DNA from: Paenibacillus sacheonensis
GTDB lineage: Bacteria; Bacillota; Bacilli; Paenibacillales; Paenibacillaceae
Assembly (NCBI RefSeq): GCF_009909195.1
Contig: NZ_JAAAMU010000003.1
Location: 519,630-583,629, forward strand
Direction of reading: 5' to 3'
DNA: 64,000 nt
Positions 35,432 to 45,800 of the stretch are shown piece by piece. Position 1 is the stretch's first letter; the number at the start of each line of letters is the position of its first letter. The notes under the pieces were generated by a model that saw nothing but the letters and a program-made list of their open reading frames with translations, was not told the DNA's origin and did no database searches. A program made the position numbers and the translations under genes.

Positions 35432-36313
35432 ATGAAGCAAACGCTCACCGGCGGACGAGCGGTCGTGAATGCGATCTTCTGCTTGATATCGATCGCGATG
35501 ATCATCCCGTTCCTCCTCGTCATCTCGATTTCGCTGTCCGACGAACAATCGCTCCTCGAGCACGGGTATAAATGGTTCCCCGAGAAATTCAGCACGCTCG
35601 GCTACCAGGTCATGCTGCGCTCCTCGCACGCCATCGTGCACGCCTACGGCGTCACGATCCTGGTTACCGTCATCGGTTCGCTGGCCGGATTATTGTTGAC
35701 GGCCATGACGGCTTACACGATCTCGCGGAAAGACTACCGGTATCGGAAGCCGCTCACGTTCTACGTGTTTTTCACCATGCTGTTTCAGGGAGGCATCGTT
35801 CCCCTGTACATCCTGATGACAAGATATCTTCATCTGCGCAACTCGGTCTGGGCGCTGGTCCTGCCGCTCTTGATCAGCCCGTTCTACGTCATGATCATGA
35901 AAGGGTTCCTGGGCAAGATTCCCGGCGAGATCATCGAATCGGTCAAAGTCGACGGGGCGAGCGAATGGCGGATTTTCTTCCAAATCGTCCTGCCGCTCTC
36001 GAAGCCGGCGCTCGTCACGGTCGGCCTGATGCTGTCGTTCGGCTACTGGAACGATTGGTTCAACGGCCTGCTCTTCATCGACGATCCGAACAAGGTACCG
36101 CTGCAGCTTCTGCTGTACCGCAATATGAATGCCATCGAGTTTCTGAAAGCCACGGCCATCGCGCAGCATTTCAATATCGACGTATCCAAGCTGCCGAGCC
36201 TGTCCGCGAGGATGGCAATGACCATTCTGGCCGCAGGGCCGATGATGATCGTGTTCCCGTTCTTCCAGCGGTATTTCGTAGGCGGATTAACCGTTGGGGC
36301 TATTAAGGAATAA
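35432..36313 (+). CDS. CUT1 sugar ABC transporter permease, LplC/YtcP type
   Basis: 293 residues; AAAGGAAG before ATG. First membrane segment about 9-32 (VVNAIFCLISIAMIIPFLLVISISL). Coupling loop ESVKVDGASEWRIF. C-terminus PFFQRYFVGGLTVGAIKE is typical of the family. It lies 25 bp after the first permease and 28 bp before the binding protein, giving a classical three-gene importer operon without an ATPase. Parallel in every gene to the module at 971-4519, which suggests duplication of the whole module. Confidence 0.93.
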   Translation: MKQTLTGGRAVVNAIFCLISIAMIIPFLLVISISLSDEQSLLEHGYKWFPEKFSTLGYQVMLRSSHAIVHAYGVTILVTVIGSLAGLLLTAMTAYTISRKDYRYRKPLTFYVFFTMLFQGGIVPLYILMTRYLHLRNSVWALVLPLLISPFYVMIMKGFLGKIPGEIIESVKVDGASEWRIFFQIVLPLSKPALVTVGLMLSFGYWNDWFNGLLFIDDPNKVPLQLLLYRNMNAIEFLKATAIAQHFNIDVSKLPSLSARMAMTILAAGPMMIVFPFFQRYFVGGLTVGAIKE

Positions 36314-36341
36314 TTCAAACTATCCATGGGGGGATTAAGAA

Positions 36342-37955
36342 ATGGTTACATCGTCAATGGGCAAAAAAATGTGGGGGTCGGCGCTGGTCGCATGCTTGAT
36401 GTTCGGTCTCGCGGCTTGCGGAAACAATGGAAACAATTCGAATTCCGGCGATGCAGCGAATGCGGCCAACGCCGATACATCGGGCAACGCGGCAGCTAAC
36501 GGCAATACTTCCGCCGGCGCGACGAACGGCACGAATGCTTCCGGCGATGCCGCGGATGCATCGAAGCTGGAACCGGTAGATCTGACCTGGTATTATTTGC
36601 AGCCCGGCGCACAATCCGATCTGAGCTCGATCGAAGACGCCGTCAACAAGATCACGCAGGCCAAGATCAACGCGACGGTCAAATTAAAGCCGATCGACGG
36701 CGGCGAGTATAACCAGCGCATGAACACGGTCGCGGCTTCAGGCGAAGCGTACGATATCGGCTGGACGTCGAACTGGCTGTTCGATTACGTCGGCAATGCC
36801 AACAAAGGCGTATTCAAGCCGCTCGACGACCTGCTGGACAAATACGGCGTCGAGCTGAAAGCTTCGCTGCCGGACTTCATGTGGGAGCAAGTGAAAGTAG
36901 GCGGCCATATCTACGGCGTGCCGAACTATCAGAGCGTTACCGGCCGCGAAGGCTTCGTCGTGCCGCAGGACATCATCGACAAATACAAGCTGGATCTCTC
37001 GACGGTGAAGAAATTCGAAGACATCGCTCCGGCGCTGGACGCGATCAAGAAGGCCGAGCCGAAAATGTCGCCGATCGTCATGGACCGCAACGGCATGTTC
37101 GGTTACCTGATCAATTCCCAAGGCATCGATTCGATTCCGGTCACAAGCCAAAACCCGATCGGCTTCTACAATACGGACGACACGGTCAAGCTGTTCAACG
37201 TGTATGCTTCCCCTGAATTCAAGCACTACGCCGAAGTCGTTCGCGACTGGTACCAGAAGGGGTACGTCAATGCGGACGCGCCGACGAACAAGTCGGTGGA
37301 CGACGTCACGAAAGCCGGCCAAGGGTATATTACGTATTCGAACGGCTTGAATCCCGGCTCCGAAGTATCTATGTCGAACAATCGCTACAACGGCAAGCCG
37401 GTCGTATTCGCGCCGCTGACCAACTTCCTGATTAGTTCGAACCCGGGCATCGCGACGGTCAATGCCATCAGCGCCAATTCGAAGAACCCCGAGCGCGCCA
37501 TGATGTTCCTGAACCTCGTCAACACGGACAAGGAACTGTACAACCTCCTGTCGTTCGGCATCGAAGGCAAACACTACGACAAAGTCGGCGACAATACGGT
37601 CAAAGTGAAAGAAGACGGCGGCTACGCGAACAACTATCCATGGGTATACGGCGACACGTTCAACGGTTACCTGATGGACGGCCAAGCGGCGGACACGTTC
37701 GAAGTCCAGAAGAAGACGAACGCCGAAGCGACACCGACGAAGATCGTCGGCTTCAAATTCGATACGAGCAGCCTGACGGCGGAAATCGCCAACGTGCAGT
37801 CCGTTCTCGACGAATACATGCCGGGCCTCAGCACGGGCGCCGTCGATCCTGCCAAGAAACTGCCCGATTTCCTCGACCGTCTGCAAAAAGCGGGCATCGA
37901 CAAGATCGTCGCCGAAGCGCAGAAGCAAGTGGACGCCTGGAAAGCGAGCAAGTAG
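36342..37955 (+). CDS. ABC transporter sugar-binding lipoprotein (DUF3502/LplA type)
   Basis: 537 residues. Lipoprotein signal MGKKMWGSALVACLMFG with lipobox LAAC (Cys about residue 26), followed by an Asn/Ala/Gly-rich tether. The mature domain begins at about residue 70 (LEPVDLTWYYLQ) and shows the same blocks as the paralogues at 2-685 and 2939-4519 (WTSNWLFDY, GVPNYQSVTGREGFV, LVNTDKELYNLLSFGIEGKHYDKVG). GGGGG upstream of the ATG. Binds the ligand for the permease pair just upstream; the ligand may be released by the fucosidase and GH enzymes downstream. It is a more distant relative than the first two are of each other. Confidence 0.92.
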   Translation: MVTSSMGKKMWGSALVACLMFGLAACGNNGNNSNSGDAANAANADTSGNAAANGNTSAGATNGTNASGDAADASKLEPVDLTWYYLQPGAQSDLSSIEDAVNKITQAKINATVKLKPIDGGEYNQRMNTVAASGEAYDIGWTSNWLFDYVGNANKGVFKPLDDLLDKYGVELKASLPDFMWEQVKVGGHIYGVPNYQSVTGREGFVVPQDIIDKYKLDLSTVKKFEDIAPALDAIKKAEPKMSPIVMDRNGMFGYLINSQGIDSIPVTSQNPIGFYNTDDTVKLFNVYASPEFKHYAEVVRDWYQKGYVNADAPTNKSVDDVTKAGQGYITYSNGLNPGSEVSMSNNRYNGKPVVFAPLTNFLISSNPGIATVNAISANSKNPERAMMFLNLVNTDKELYNLLSFGIEGKHYDKVGDNTVKVKEDGGYANNYPWVYGDTFNGYLMDGQAADTFEVQKKTNAEATPTKIVGFKFDTSSLTAEIANVQSVLDEYMPGLSTGAVDPAKKLPDFLDRLQKAGIDKIVAEAQKQVDAWKASK

Positions 37956-38027
37956 TCGCCTTATATTCAGCATGAAAGCAAGCTAAAGCGAGTCAGGAAT
38001 CATAATCGACAAGGAAGCCATAAACCA

Positions 38028-38055
38028 GCCTGCCCGGCGACCCTGCCGGACAGGC
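38028..38055 (+). other. Intercistronic hairpin after the binding-protein gene
   Basis: GCCTG-C-CCGGC pairs with GCCGG-A-CAGGC around a GACCCT loop; there is no T tract. A stabilising or partial terminator structure between a highly expressed binding-protein gene and enzyme genes fits. Confidence 0.5.
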
Positions 38056-38081
38056 AAGCTTATGGAGCGGGGGTCAGGGAC

Positions 38082-39845
38082 ATGCATTCATCAGCCAGGG
38101 AAGCTAGGCTTCAAGCGTGGTACCGCGATGCGCGCATCGGATTGTTCCTTCATTGGGGCATGCGCACCGGCGACTATGACCGGGATCCGTTCGATCCCGG
38201 AACGCCCTATGCATACGAGACGGTCGAAGCCTTCGAGCAGGCGGCCGCCGATCATGGCTGGAGCGCGCAGCGGTGGGTTTCCACCGCCGTGCGTCTTCGG
38301 GCCAAATACATCACGCTCGCCACGTTTCACTGCGACATGGGTTATCTCAAGATTTGGCCGTCCGACGTGCCGGGCAGCGCGTGCACGAAGCGCGACTATT
38401 TGCGCGAGATCATCGATGCCGCCGCGGCGGAGGACATTCGGATCATCATCTACATCAACCGGGATGCGAAGCATGCCCTGCATCACGGCGTGCAGTGGCT
38501 TGACCGGGAAGCCTACCGCGCGCACAAAGGCGACGGGGACATCGATATCACGGCGAGGGACGGCTATCTCGATTACAGCAAGGACGTGATCGCGGAGCTG
38601 ATGGAACGTTACCCGGAGATTGCCGGCTTCTGGTTCGACGGCTATCACGACAAGCTGGAGGCGCAGGACGCGTTCGCATGGATTCACGCCATTCGCGATG
38701 ACGTCGTGCTGATCAACAACGATTTCAGCCACGGACCTGTAGCGGACGAAGACGCGATGGCGCTGGAGGATTTCGGCAAGCTTTGCTCGCCGGAGTACGA
38801 CTACGCCAGCGGCACCTGGACCGGGCCGCATGACAAGGAATTCGCGTTCAAAATGAAATGGGACTGGTTTTACCTCGGCGAGGGCAAGCCGGACTGGGGC
38901 GCGTACGAGCTCAATTACGCGAACGTCGCCGACGACAGGGAGTTCGTCAAGCGGATCGTGACCATCGCGGGCTCTTCCTGGAACGCGCATCTGGGCTACG
39001 GGCCGAAGATCGGCGGCGATTTCCCCGATCTGGTGGAACGCTTCACGGCTCATTTCGAACGGTACCTATCCTGGGCGTCCGAATCGATCTACGGCACGTA
39101 CGGCGGCGGGTACGACAAAGGCGGCTTCCCGCCGGGCCATTGGGCGGACGGCGCTTACGGCGTCACGACCGTATCCACGGACGGGCGGGCGCATTATATT
39201 CACGTGCTTACGCCGCCGGAAGGTTCGGAGCTGCGCCTGCCGGACGCGGGTTATATCGTCGAAGGCGCGGTCGACCTGAAGAGCGGGGACCTCCTGGTTG
39301 TCGCGCAGGAAGAGGGCTGGCTGACGTTGAGCGTGCCGTCGTGGTCCGCGGCGGCGGAAGACGGCGACACGGTACTCAAGCTGACCGTCGCCGCGGAGAC
39401 CCGTCTCGTGCCGCGCCATGAATTGACGGCGAGCTGCAGATGGGAGATGCCGTACGCGCCGGCTTCGAACGTGCTCGATCCGCATTACGACCGATGGTTC
39501 AAAGGCGCTGGCGCCACGGTATGGCCGCAGTCGATCGACTTCAAGCTGGCCGCCGCCACGGAAGTCCGCGGGCTCGTCCTGCTGCAGCCGGAATCCGGAG
39601 CGGTGCAGAACGGCGGCTACGCGGCGCCGCTCAGCGAACGAATCAAGGCGTACGAAGTTTATGTCAGCGAAGACGGCGCGGATTGGGGCGAGCCGGTCGC
39701 GACCGGCGAGCTGCGCAATCAGCGCGGCAAGCAAGCGATCCTGTTTCCGCCGGTTTTGGCATCCTGCATTCGGTTGACGGCCAAGAATAACCACGGGGGG
39801 ACGGGGACGTTTCAATTGATTTATGCAGACGTGCTGAAGCGCTAG
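38082..39845 (+). CDS. GH29-like alpha-L-fucosidase with C-terminal CBM32-like domain
   Basis: 587 residues, no signal peptide, so cytoplasmic. The GH29 barrel begins WYRDARIGLFLHWGMRTGDYD, a typical opening of this family, and the nucleophile position is Asp186 in FWFDGYHDK. The general acid/base cannot be placed. A beta-sandwich linker (about 350-455) and a discoidin/CBM32-like domain (about 460-587; EVRGLVLLQPES, IKAYEVYVSEDGADWGEP, IRLTAKNN) complete it. Expected action: release of L-fucose or a similar 6-deoxysugar from an imported oligosaccharide. It lies in the same direction behind the importer module and before two secreted proteins. GH29 assignment is good; the true sugar may differ. 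Confidence 0.78.
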   Translation: MHSSAREARLQAWYRDARIGLFLHWGMRTGDYDRDPFDPGTPYAYETVEAFEQAAADHGWSAQRWVSTAVRLRAKYITLATFHCDMGYLKIWPSDVPGSACTKRDYLREIIDAAAAEDIRIIIYINRDAKHALHHGVQWLDREAYRAHKGDGDIDITARDGYLDYSKDVIAELMERYPEIAGFWFDGYHDKLEAQDAFAWIHAIRDDVVLINNDFSHGPVADEDAMALEDFGKLCSPEYDYASGTWTGPHDKEFAFKMKWDWFYLGEGKPDWGAYELNYANVADDREFVKRIVTIAGSSWNAHLGYGPKIGGDFPDLVERFTAHFERYLSWASESIYGTYGGGYDKGGFPPGHWADGAYGVTTVSTDGRAHYIHVLTPPEGSELRLPDAGYIVEGAVDLKSGDLLVVAQEEGWLTLSVPSWSAAAEDGDTVLKLTVAAETRLVPRHELTASCRWEMPYAPASNVLDPHYDRWFKGAGATVWPQSIDFKLAAATEVRGLVLLQPESGAVQNGGYAAPLSERIKAYEVYVSEDGADWGEPVATGELRNQRGKQAILFPPVLASCIRLTAKNNHGGTGTFQLIYADVLKR

Positions 39846-39916
39846 CTTCGGGCATGAAGCGCGTCCGGCATTGCGAAGCCTTTGCCGGGCGCACCATACA
39901 ATTAGGAGGGATTATG

Positions 39917-42574
39917 ATGGGAATCGGCGTTAAGGGCAAGGAAGTTCGAAGCGAGACAAAGCGCGGCAAGCGCAAGCGCGTTATGGCTGCGTTCTCATCG
40001 TTCGCAATCATGACAGCGCTTGCATGCGGCGTCGCGGCGCCGCAGGCCGTTCATGCGGCCTCGAATTATTACGTTGCGCCAAGCGGCAGCGACGGCAATA
40101 ACGGCACGTCGCTCGGCACGCCGTTCAAGACGATTCAGAAGGCGGCTTCCGTTGCGGCGGCGGGCGATACGGTCTATATCCGCGGGGGAACGTACCGCGA
40201 GACGGTAACGCCGGCCAACAGCGGAACGACGGGCAGTCCGATCGAGTACAAGGCATATCAGGGCGAGGACGTGCTGATCTCCGGCCTGGATGCGGTCAAT
40301 ACGAGCTGGACGAACTACACCGGCAATATCTACTATACGAACTACGCGATGGGCATGGGCGACGAGAACGCCGTCTTCGTCGACGGCGGCAGCATGACGT
40401 ACGCCCGCTGGCCGAACAAGACCGGCGCGAGCCCGATGACGAACGACGGCGCCGCCGTCGGCAGCGGCAGCTTGACGAGCATTGCCGATACGGGGATGCC
40501 GAACCAAGCCGCCGGGTGGTATAACGGCGCGATCGTCTGGTCGATCTCCGCCGCCAAATGGACGGCATGGGGAGCGACGGTGACGAGCAGCGGAAGCGGT
40601 ACCGTCAACTTCGCCATTCCGGGCGACATGGGCGATTATTTGAACCCGGGCGATACGACTCGGGGCGACAAGAACTATTATTATCTGGCCGGCAAGCTCG
40701 GACTGCTCGACGCCGAGAAGGAATGGTTCTACGATCCGTCGAACGCCCGCCTGTACCTGTACGCGCCGGGCGGGGCTAGCCCGACCGGCAAGACGGTCGA
40801 GGTCAAGGCCAGACGGCAGGCGATCGACCTGACGGGCAAATCGAACATCCGCTTCACGGGCATCGACATCAAGGGGGCGGAGATGAAGATCACCGGCGAC
40901 AACAACGTGATCGACGGCATGACCGCCTCGTATATTTTCTCTCATAACGCGCGCGGCCTGTATCATACGCATCCGGTTGCGGATGACGGCATTCACATCA
41001 TGGGCAATAACAATACGGTCAAGAACGGCGATTTCGGCTACAGCGACGGCAACATCTTCCTGCTCGACAAGGGCTCGAACAACGTCATCACGAACAACTA
41101 TATTCACGACGCAGACCGGAACGGCAATTACGACGCGCCGGTGCGGCTCGAGGATAACGGCTACAACGACCGCAATTATACGACGATTACCTACAACACG
41201 ATCTACAATACGGGTCGATCGGCAATTCACTTCACGCGGCCGGGTTATTTCGAGCATAACGACGTTTATCGCACGAACATCGTCGCCGACGACGGCGCGC
41301 CGGTCTATCTGGGCGGCGACCTGCTGAATTCGACGGTCGCGTACAACGTCATCCACGACATTTACTGGCAGAGCGGAACCAGGACCGGCGTCGTGCCGGC
41401 TGTCTATATGGACAACGGGACAGACAATGCGATTGCGCACCATAACGTCATTTACAACATTGGGCAGGACGCGGCGTTCCGGATGAACGCGCCGACGAAC
41501 GGCGGAAGGTACCTCTACAACAACACGGCTTACAACGTGCCTTCGACGCTCGTGACGATGGCCGGCACGCCGGCGTTCGCGCAGGACAACAACCTGCTCA
41601 ACGCGGCTTCGTCGAACTTCGCCGATGCGGCCAACCATAATTTCCGCCTCGTGTCCGGTTCGGGCGCCGTCAACGCAGGCTCGGTCCATGCGCCATGGAC
41701 GAACGGATACGCGGGCGCCGCGCCGGACAAGGGCGCCTACGAATACGGCAGCGCGGACTGGACGGCAGGCGTACAGGGAGGCGGTTCATCCCCGGCCCTT
41801 CTCGGCTACGAAGCCGAAATGCCGGCGAATACGCTGGCCGGCGGCGCGTCCGTCGCTGCCTGCGGCGCATGCTCGGGCGGCAATGACGTGAAGAACGTGG
41901 GAAATAACGCGGGCACGCTGCAATTCAACAACGTCAATGTCGGCAGCGCGGGTACGCGGACGATGACGATCTCGTACTTAAACGGCGACGTCTCGGCGCG
42001 CAGCGCCTTGCTGAGCGTCAACGGCGGCACGGCGATGACGCTGAGCTTCCCGCCGACGGGCAGCTTCGGCACGGTCGGGACGATCGCGGTGAACGTCGCG
42101 TTGAACGCGGGCAGCAATACGCTGAAGTTCTACACGAACGCGGCGGGCGTGTGGGCGCCGGATTTTGACCGCATCGCCCTGCAGTCGACGGAACTGGAAG
42201 CCGAGGCGCCAGGCAACGCGCTTGCGGGAGGCGCGTCCGTCAACGCATGCGCCGCATGCTCGGGCGGCAGCGACGTGAAGAACGTGGGCAACAACGCGGG
42301 CACGCTGCAGTTCAATAACGTGACGATGACGGGCGCCGGAACCCGCACGCTGACGATCGCGTACCTGAACGGCGACGCGACGGCGCGGAGCGCGCTCCTG
42401 AGCGTCAACGGCGGCACGGCGACGACGCTGAGTTTCCCGCCGACGGGCAGCTTCGGCACGGTCGGGACGATTACCGTCTCCGTCACGCTGAACGCGGGCG
42501 GCAACACGCTGAAGTTCTACACGAACGCGGCGGGCGTATGGGCGCCGGACTTCGATAAAATCACCGTGTATTGA
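39917..42574 (+). CDS. Secreted beta-helix protein with two tandem CBM-like domains
   Basis: 885 residues from the ATG at 39917 (AGGAGG seven bases upstream; the adjacent ATG at 39914 is an alternative). Signal peptide with a long basic start (KRGKRKR) and cut near VHAA-SNYY. The beta-helix region (about 48-615) opens SNYYVAPSGSDGNNGTS and resembles the start of the protein at 12670-16782. Two nearly identical CBM35/CBM6-like modules follow (about 635-755 and 760-885), each with a CxxCSGG motif and WAPDFD near the end. Probably a polysaccharide-active enzyme or binder, secreted; no SLH anchor. Catalytic residues are not identified. Confidence 0.85.
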   Translation: MGIGVKGKEVRSETKRGKRKRVMAAFSSFAIMTALACGVAAPQAVHAASNYYVAPSGSDGNNGTSLGTPFKTIQKAASVAAAGDTVYIRGGTYRETVTPANSGTTGSPIEYKAYQGEDVLISGLDAVNTSWTNYTGNIYYTNYAMGMGDENAVFVDGGSMTYARWPNKTGASPMTNDGAAVGSGSLTSIADTGMPNQAAGWYNGAIVWSISAAKWTAWGATVTSSGSGTVNFAIPGDMGDYLNPGDTTRGDKNYYYLAGKLGLLDAEKEWFYDPSNARLYLYAPGGASPTGKTVEVKARRQAIDLTGKSNIRFTGIDIKGAEMKITGDNNVIDGMTASYIFSHNARGLYHTHPVADDGIHIMGNNNTVKNGDFGYSDGNIFLLDKGSNNVITNNYIHDADRNGNYDAPVRLEDNGYNDRNYTTITYNTIYNTGRSAIHFTRPGYFEHNDVYRTNIVADDGAPVYLGGDLLNSTVAYNVIHDIYWQSGTRTGVVPAVYMDNGTDNAIAHHNVIYNIGQDAAFRMNAPTNGGRYLYNNTAYNVPSTLVTMAGTPAFAQDNNLLNAASSNFADAANHNFRLVSGSGAVNAGSVHAPWTNGYAGAAPDKGAYEYGSADWTAGVQGGGSSPALLGYEAEMPANTLAGGASVAACGACSGGNDVKNVGNNAGTLQFNNVNVGSAGTRTMTISYLNGDVSARSALLSVNGGTAMTLSFPPTGSFGTVGTIAVNVALNAGSNTLKFYTNAAGVWAPDFDRIALQSTELEAEAPGNALAGGASVNACAACSGGSDVKNVGNNAGTLQFNNVTMTGAGTRTLTIAYLNGDATARSALLSVNGGTATTLSFPPTGSFGTVGTITVSVTLNAGGNTLKFYTNAAGVWAPDFDKITVY

Positions 42575-42634
42575 TCGCTGGCGAAGCGAGAATGAACGAG
42601 CGGCGAACGAGCGGCGAACGAGGGGAAGGACAGG

Positions 42635-42662
42635 GGGATCGGCCTGACGGCCGGTCCCTTTT
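42635..42662 (+). terminator. Rho-independent terminator
   Basis: GGGATCGGCC pairs with GGCCGGTCCC (one G-T pair) around TGAC, followed by TTTT. It separates the beta-helix/CBM gene from the next. Three short direct repeats of GAACGAGCGG-type sequence precede it. Confidence 0.88.
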
Positions 42663-42823
42663 GGTGTTTCCCGGTCCGGTTCAAACGCAGGCTCTTCCAA
42701 CGAATCGTAACTATCCGGTATGCAATTCCAGGCGGATTGGGGTATCGATCGGAACATCGTGTTATATCGCCGCCCATGAAAACGCTTCATAATGAGGGGG
42801 ATTACATATCGAAGGAGGCGCGG

Positions 42824-45800
42824 ATGATGATGACGCGGCAATTGAAGAAGGCCACTCTGATGGTGTTGCTTGCAGCGCTTGTATTCACGACAGGCTGGCA
42901 TTCCACCGCAAAGGCGTTTGCGGAAGGCGCGGCCGGACCGCAAAGCTACGAAGCGGAAGCGGCAGGCAACGCGATGACGGGAAACGCGGAGGCAGGCGAC
43001 TGCGAGGCATGCTCGGGCGGCAAGAAGGTCGGCGGCATGTACCAAGGGAGTTCCTTGCAGTTCAACGATATATCCGCGAGCGAAGCGGGCACGTACACGC
43101 TGAAGGTCTACTATATTTCGGGCGACCCCCGTTCGGCGAACGTCAGCGTGAACGGCGCCGACAAGCAGTACGTGGAGTTTCCCAAAACGGCGGATTGGAG
43201 CACGGTCGGCAGCTTCGACGTGACGGTCGAGCTCAAGGCCGGCAGCAATACGGTGCTCATCGACGATAACAATTGGTACGCGCCGGATATCGACCGGGTC
43301 GAGGTGAGCAGCGGAACGGGCGATCCCGGAGATCCGGGCACGCCGCCGGCCGGGGTCGCGTACGAAGCGGAATCGCCGGACAACGCGCTGGCGGGCAACG
43401 CGGAGATCTCCACTTGCGGCGGCTGTTCCGGCGCGAAGAAGGTCGGCAACCTGTACAACGGCAGCTCGCTGCAATTCAACAAGGTCAATGCGGACAAGAG
43501 CGGCAGCTATCTCGTCACGGTCTCGTTCATATCCGGCGATCCGCGGGCGTTCTACGTCAGCGTGAACGGCGGCGAAGCCCAGTATTACGATTCGCTGAAG
43601 ACGGCCGATTGGAATACGGTCGGCACGATTCAACTGCCGGTTACGCTGAACGCCGGCGAGAACACGCTACTCTTCTCCGACGGCAGCAGCTACTCGCCGG
43701 ACATCGACAAGATTCAAGTAGCGTTAGATGAAGGTACGGGCGGCCCCGTCGACGAGGACGAAGGCAGCATCGGCGATCCGCTCGCGAAGCAGACCTTCGG
43801 CACGATCGAGGTGACGCCGCATACGAGCGGTCTGGTCGTCGGCAACGGGCAGTATAACGTGACGTTCCATTCGTCCACGGGCTACCTGGACTATGCCTGG
43901 ACGAACGGCCAAACGCTGCACGGCGTATACGGATCGGTGAAAATAGGCGACGACACGCTGACGACGAAGAGTTACGGCGCGCACGCCTTCGACACGACGG
44001 CGATCAAGCCGCTGCAGGACGAATTCGGAACCGGGATCGAACTGACCTTCATGCATACGGAGGCAGGCAAGCCCGCGCTGAAGCAGGTCTATCAATTCTA
44101 CGACGGGCAGGCGTACTTCCTGACGAGACTGGACGCGACCGGCGATCAATCAATCAGCACCAACTACATCGCGCCGATCGTCGTCAACCGCACGGGCGGC
44201 GTCGACACCGGGCATGATGCGGATAACCGGGCGCTCTCCGTGCCGTTCGATAACGATGCGTGGATTCGCTACAAAGCGCAATCGGTCAACCGGGCAGATG
44301 CCAGCTACGAAGTGACGGCCATCTACGACAATGCGTCCCGGAACGGCCTCGTCATCGGCTCGGTTACCCATGATACATGGAAGACGGGCATCGAATGGAA
44401 AGGCACGGGAAACAAAATCAATCAGTTCGCGGTGTACGGCGGCGCCTCCTCCACGGTGACGCACGATACGCAGGCGCACGGCAGCATCAGCGGCACGACG
44501 GTGTCTTCGCCGACGATCATGGCCGGCGGATTCGCGGATTACCGCACCGGCATGGAGCAGTACGGCGATGCCAACGCGCGGATCGCTCCGCCGCTTCCGC
44601 TCGGTCCGGAACTGCCGCAGGGCGTTCCGGTCGGCTGGAACAGCTGGGGCGCGTTCGGCAGCGACTTGAGCTATCAGGACGTGATCGACACGTCCAATTA
44701 CTTCAAGGAGCACCTGGGCGAGCTCAACAATAACGGCGCCGTTTATATCAATCTGGATTCCTACTGGGACAACCTGACGCAGGAGCAGCTTGGCCAAGCG
44801 GTCGCCGCCATCAAGCATAATGGGCAGCAAGCCGGCATTTACTGGGGGCCGTTCGTCTACTGGGGGAACAACATGAGCCAGACGGTCGAGGGGACGAACG
44901 GTCAATACACCTACGGCGACATCGTATTGAAGGACCCATCGGGGAACCCGCTGCCGACGCTGGACGGCGCCTATGCGCTGGATCCGACCCATCCCGGCAC
45001 GAAGCAGCGCATGGACGAGTATTTGAACCGGTTCAAAGGACTGGGCTTCACGTTCATCAAGCTGGATTTCCTGACCCACGGGTCCTTGGAAGGCGTTCAC
45101 TTCGATTCGAAGGTCACCACGGGCATTCAAGCCTATAACGAGGGCATGAGCTACATGAACGAAGTGCTGGACGGCTCCATGTTCATCAGCGAGTCGATCG
45201 CGCCGATCTTCCCGTCGCAGTACGCGAACAGCAGACGGATCTCCTGCGACACGTACGGCGCGATCAACGAATCGGAATACGAGCTCAATTCGCTCACGTA
45301 CGGCTGGTGGCAGAACGGCACCATTTACGGCTACACGGACCCTGACCATATGGCGCTGACGCGGGCGCGGTCTTTGGAAGAAGCGCGCAGCCGCGTCAAC
45401 TCGGCCGTCATCTCCGGAACGGTGTTCCTGAATTCCGATGACGTCAACAACGAGACGGCGCAGCAATATATGCAGGAGCTGTATACCAATCCGCGCATCA
45501 ACCAATTGGCGGTCAAAGGCAAAGCTTTCCAAGCGGTGGAGGGCAATACCGGCGCGAATGCCTCGGATGCGTTCGTGCTGCGGGACGGCAGCGATGCGTA
45601 TCTGGCCGTCTTCAACTACAATCCGAGCCAAGCCGCCGATAAAACGATCGATCTCGCGCGTGCGGGACTCACGGCAGGCCAATCGTACACGCTGCTCGAC
45701 CTATGGAGCGGCGATTCGTCCACGTTAAGCAGCGGATCGCTCGCCTTGACGCTCCAGCCTGCCGGCTCGAAGCTGTTCCGATTAACGCCGGTTCCCGTCG

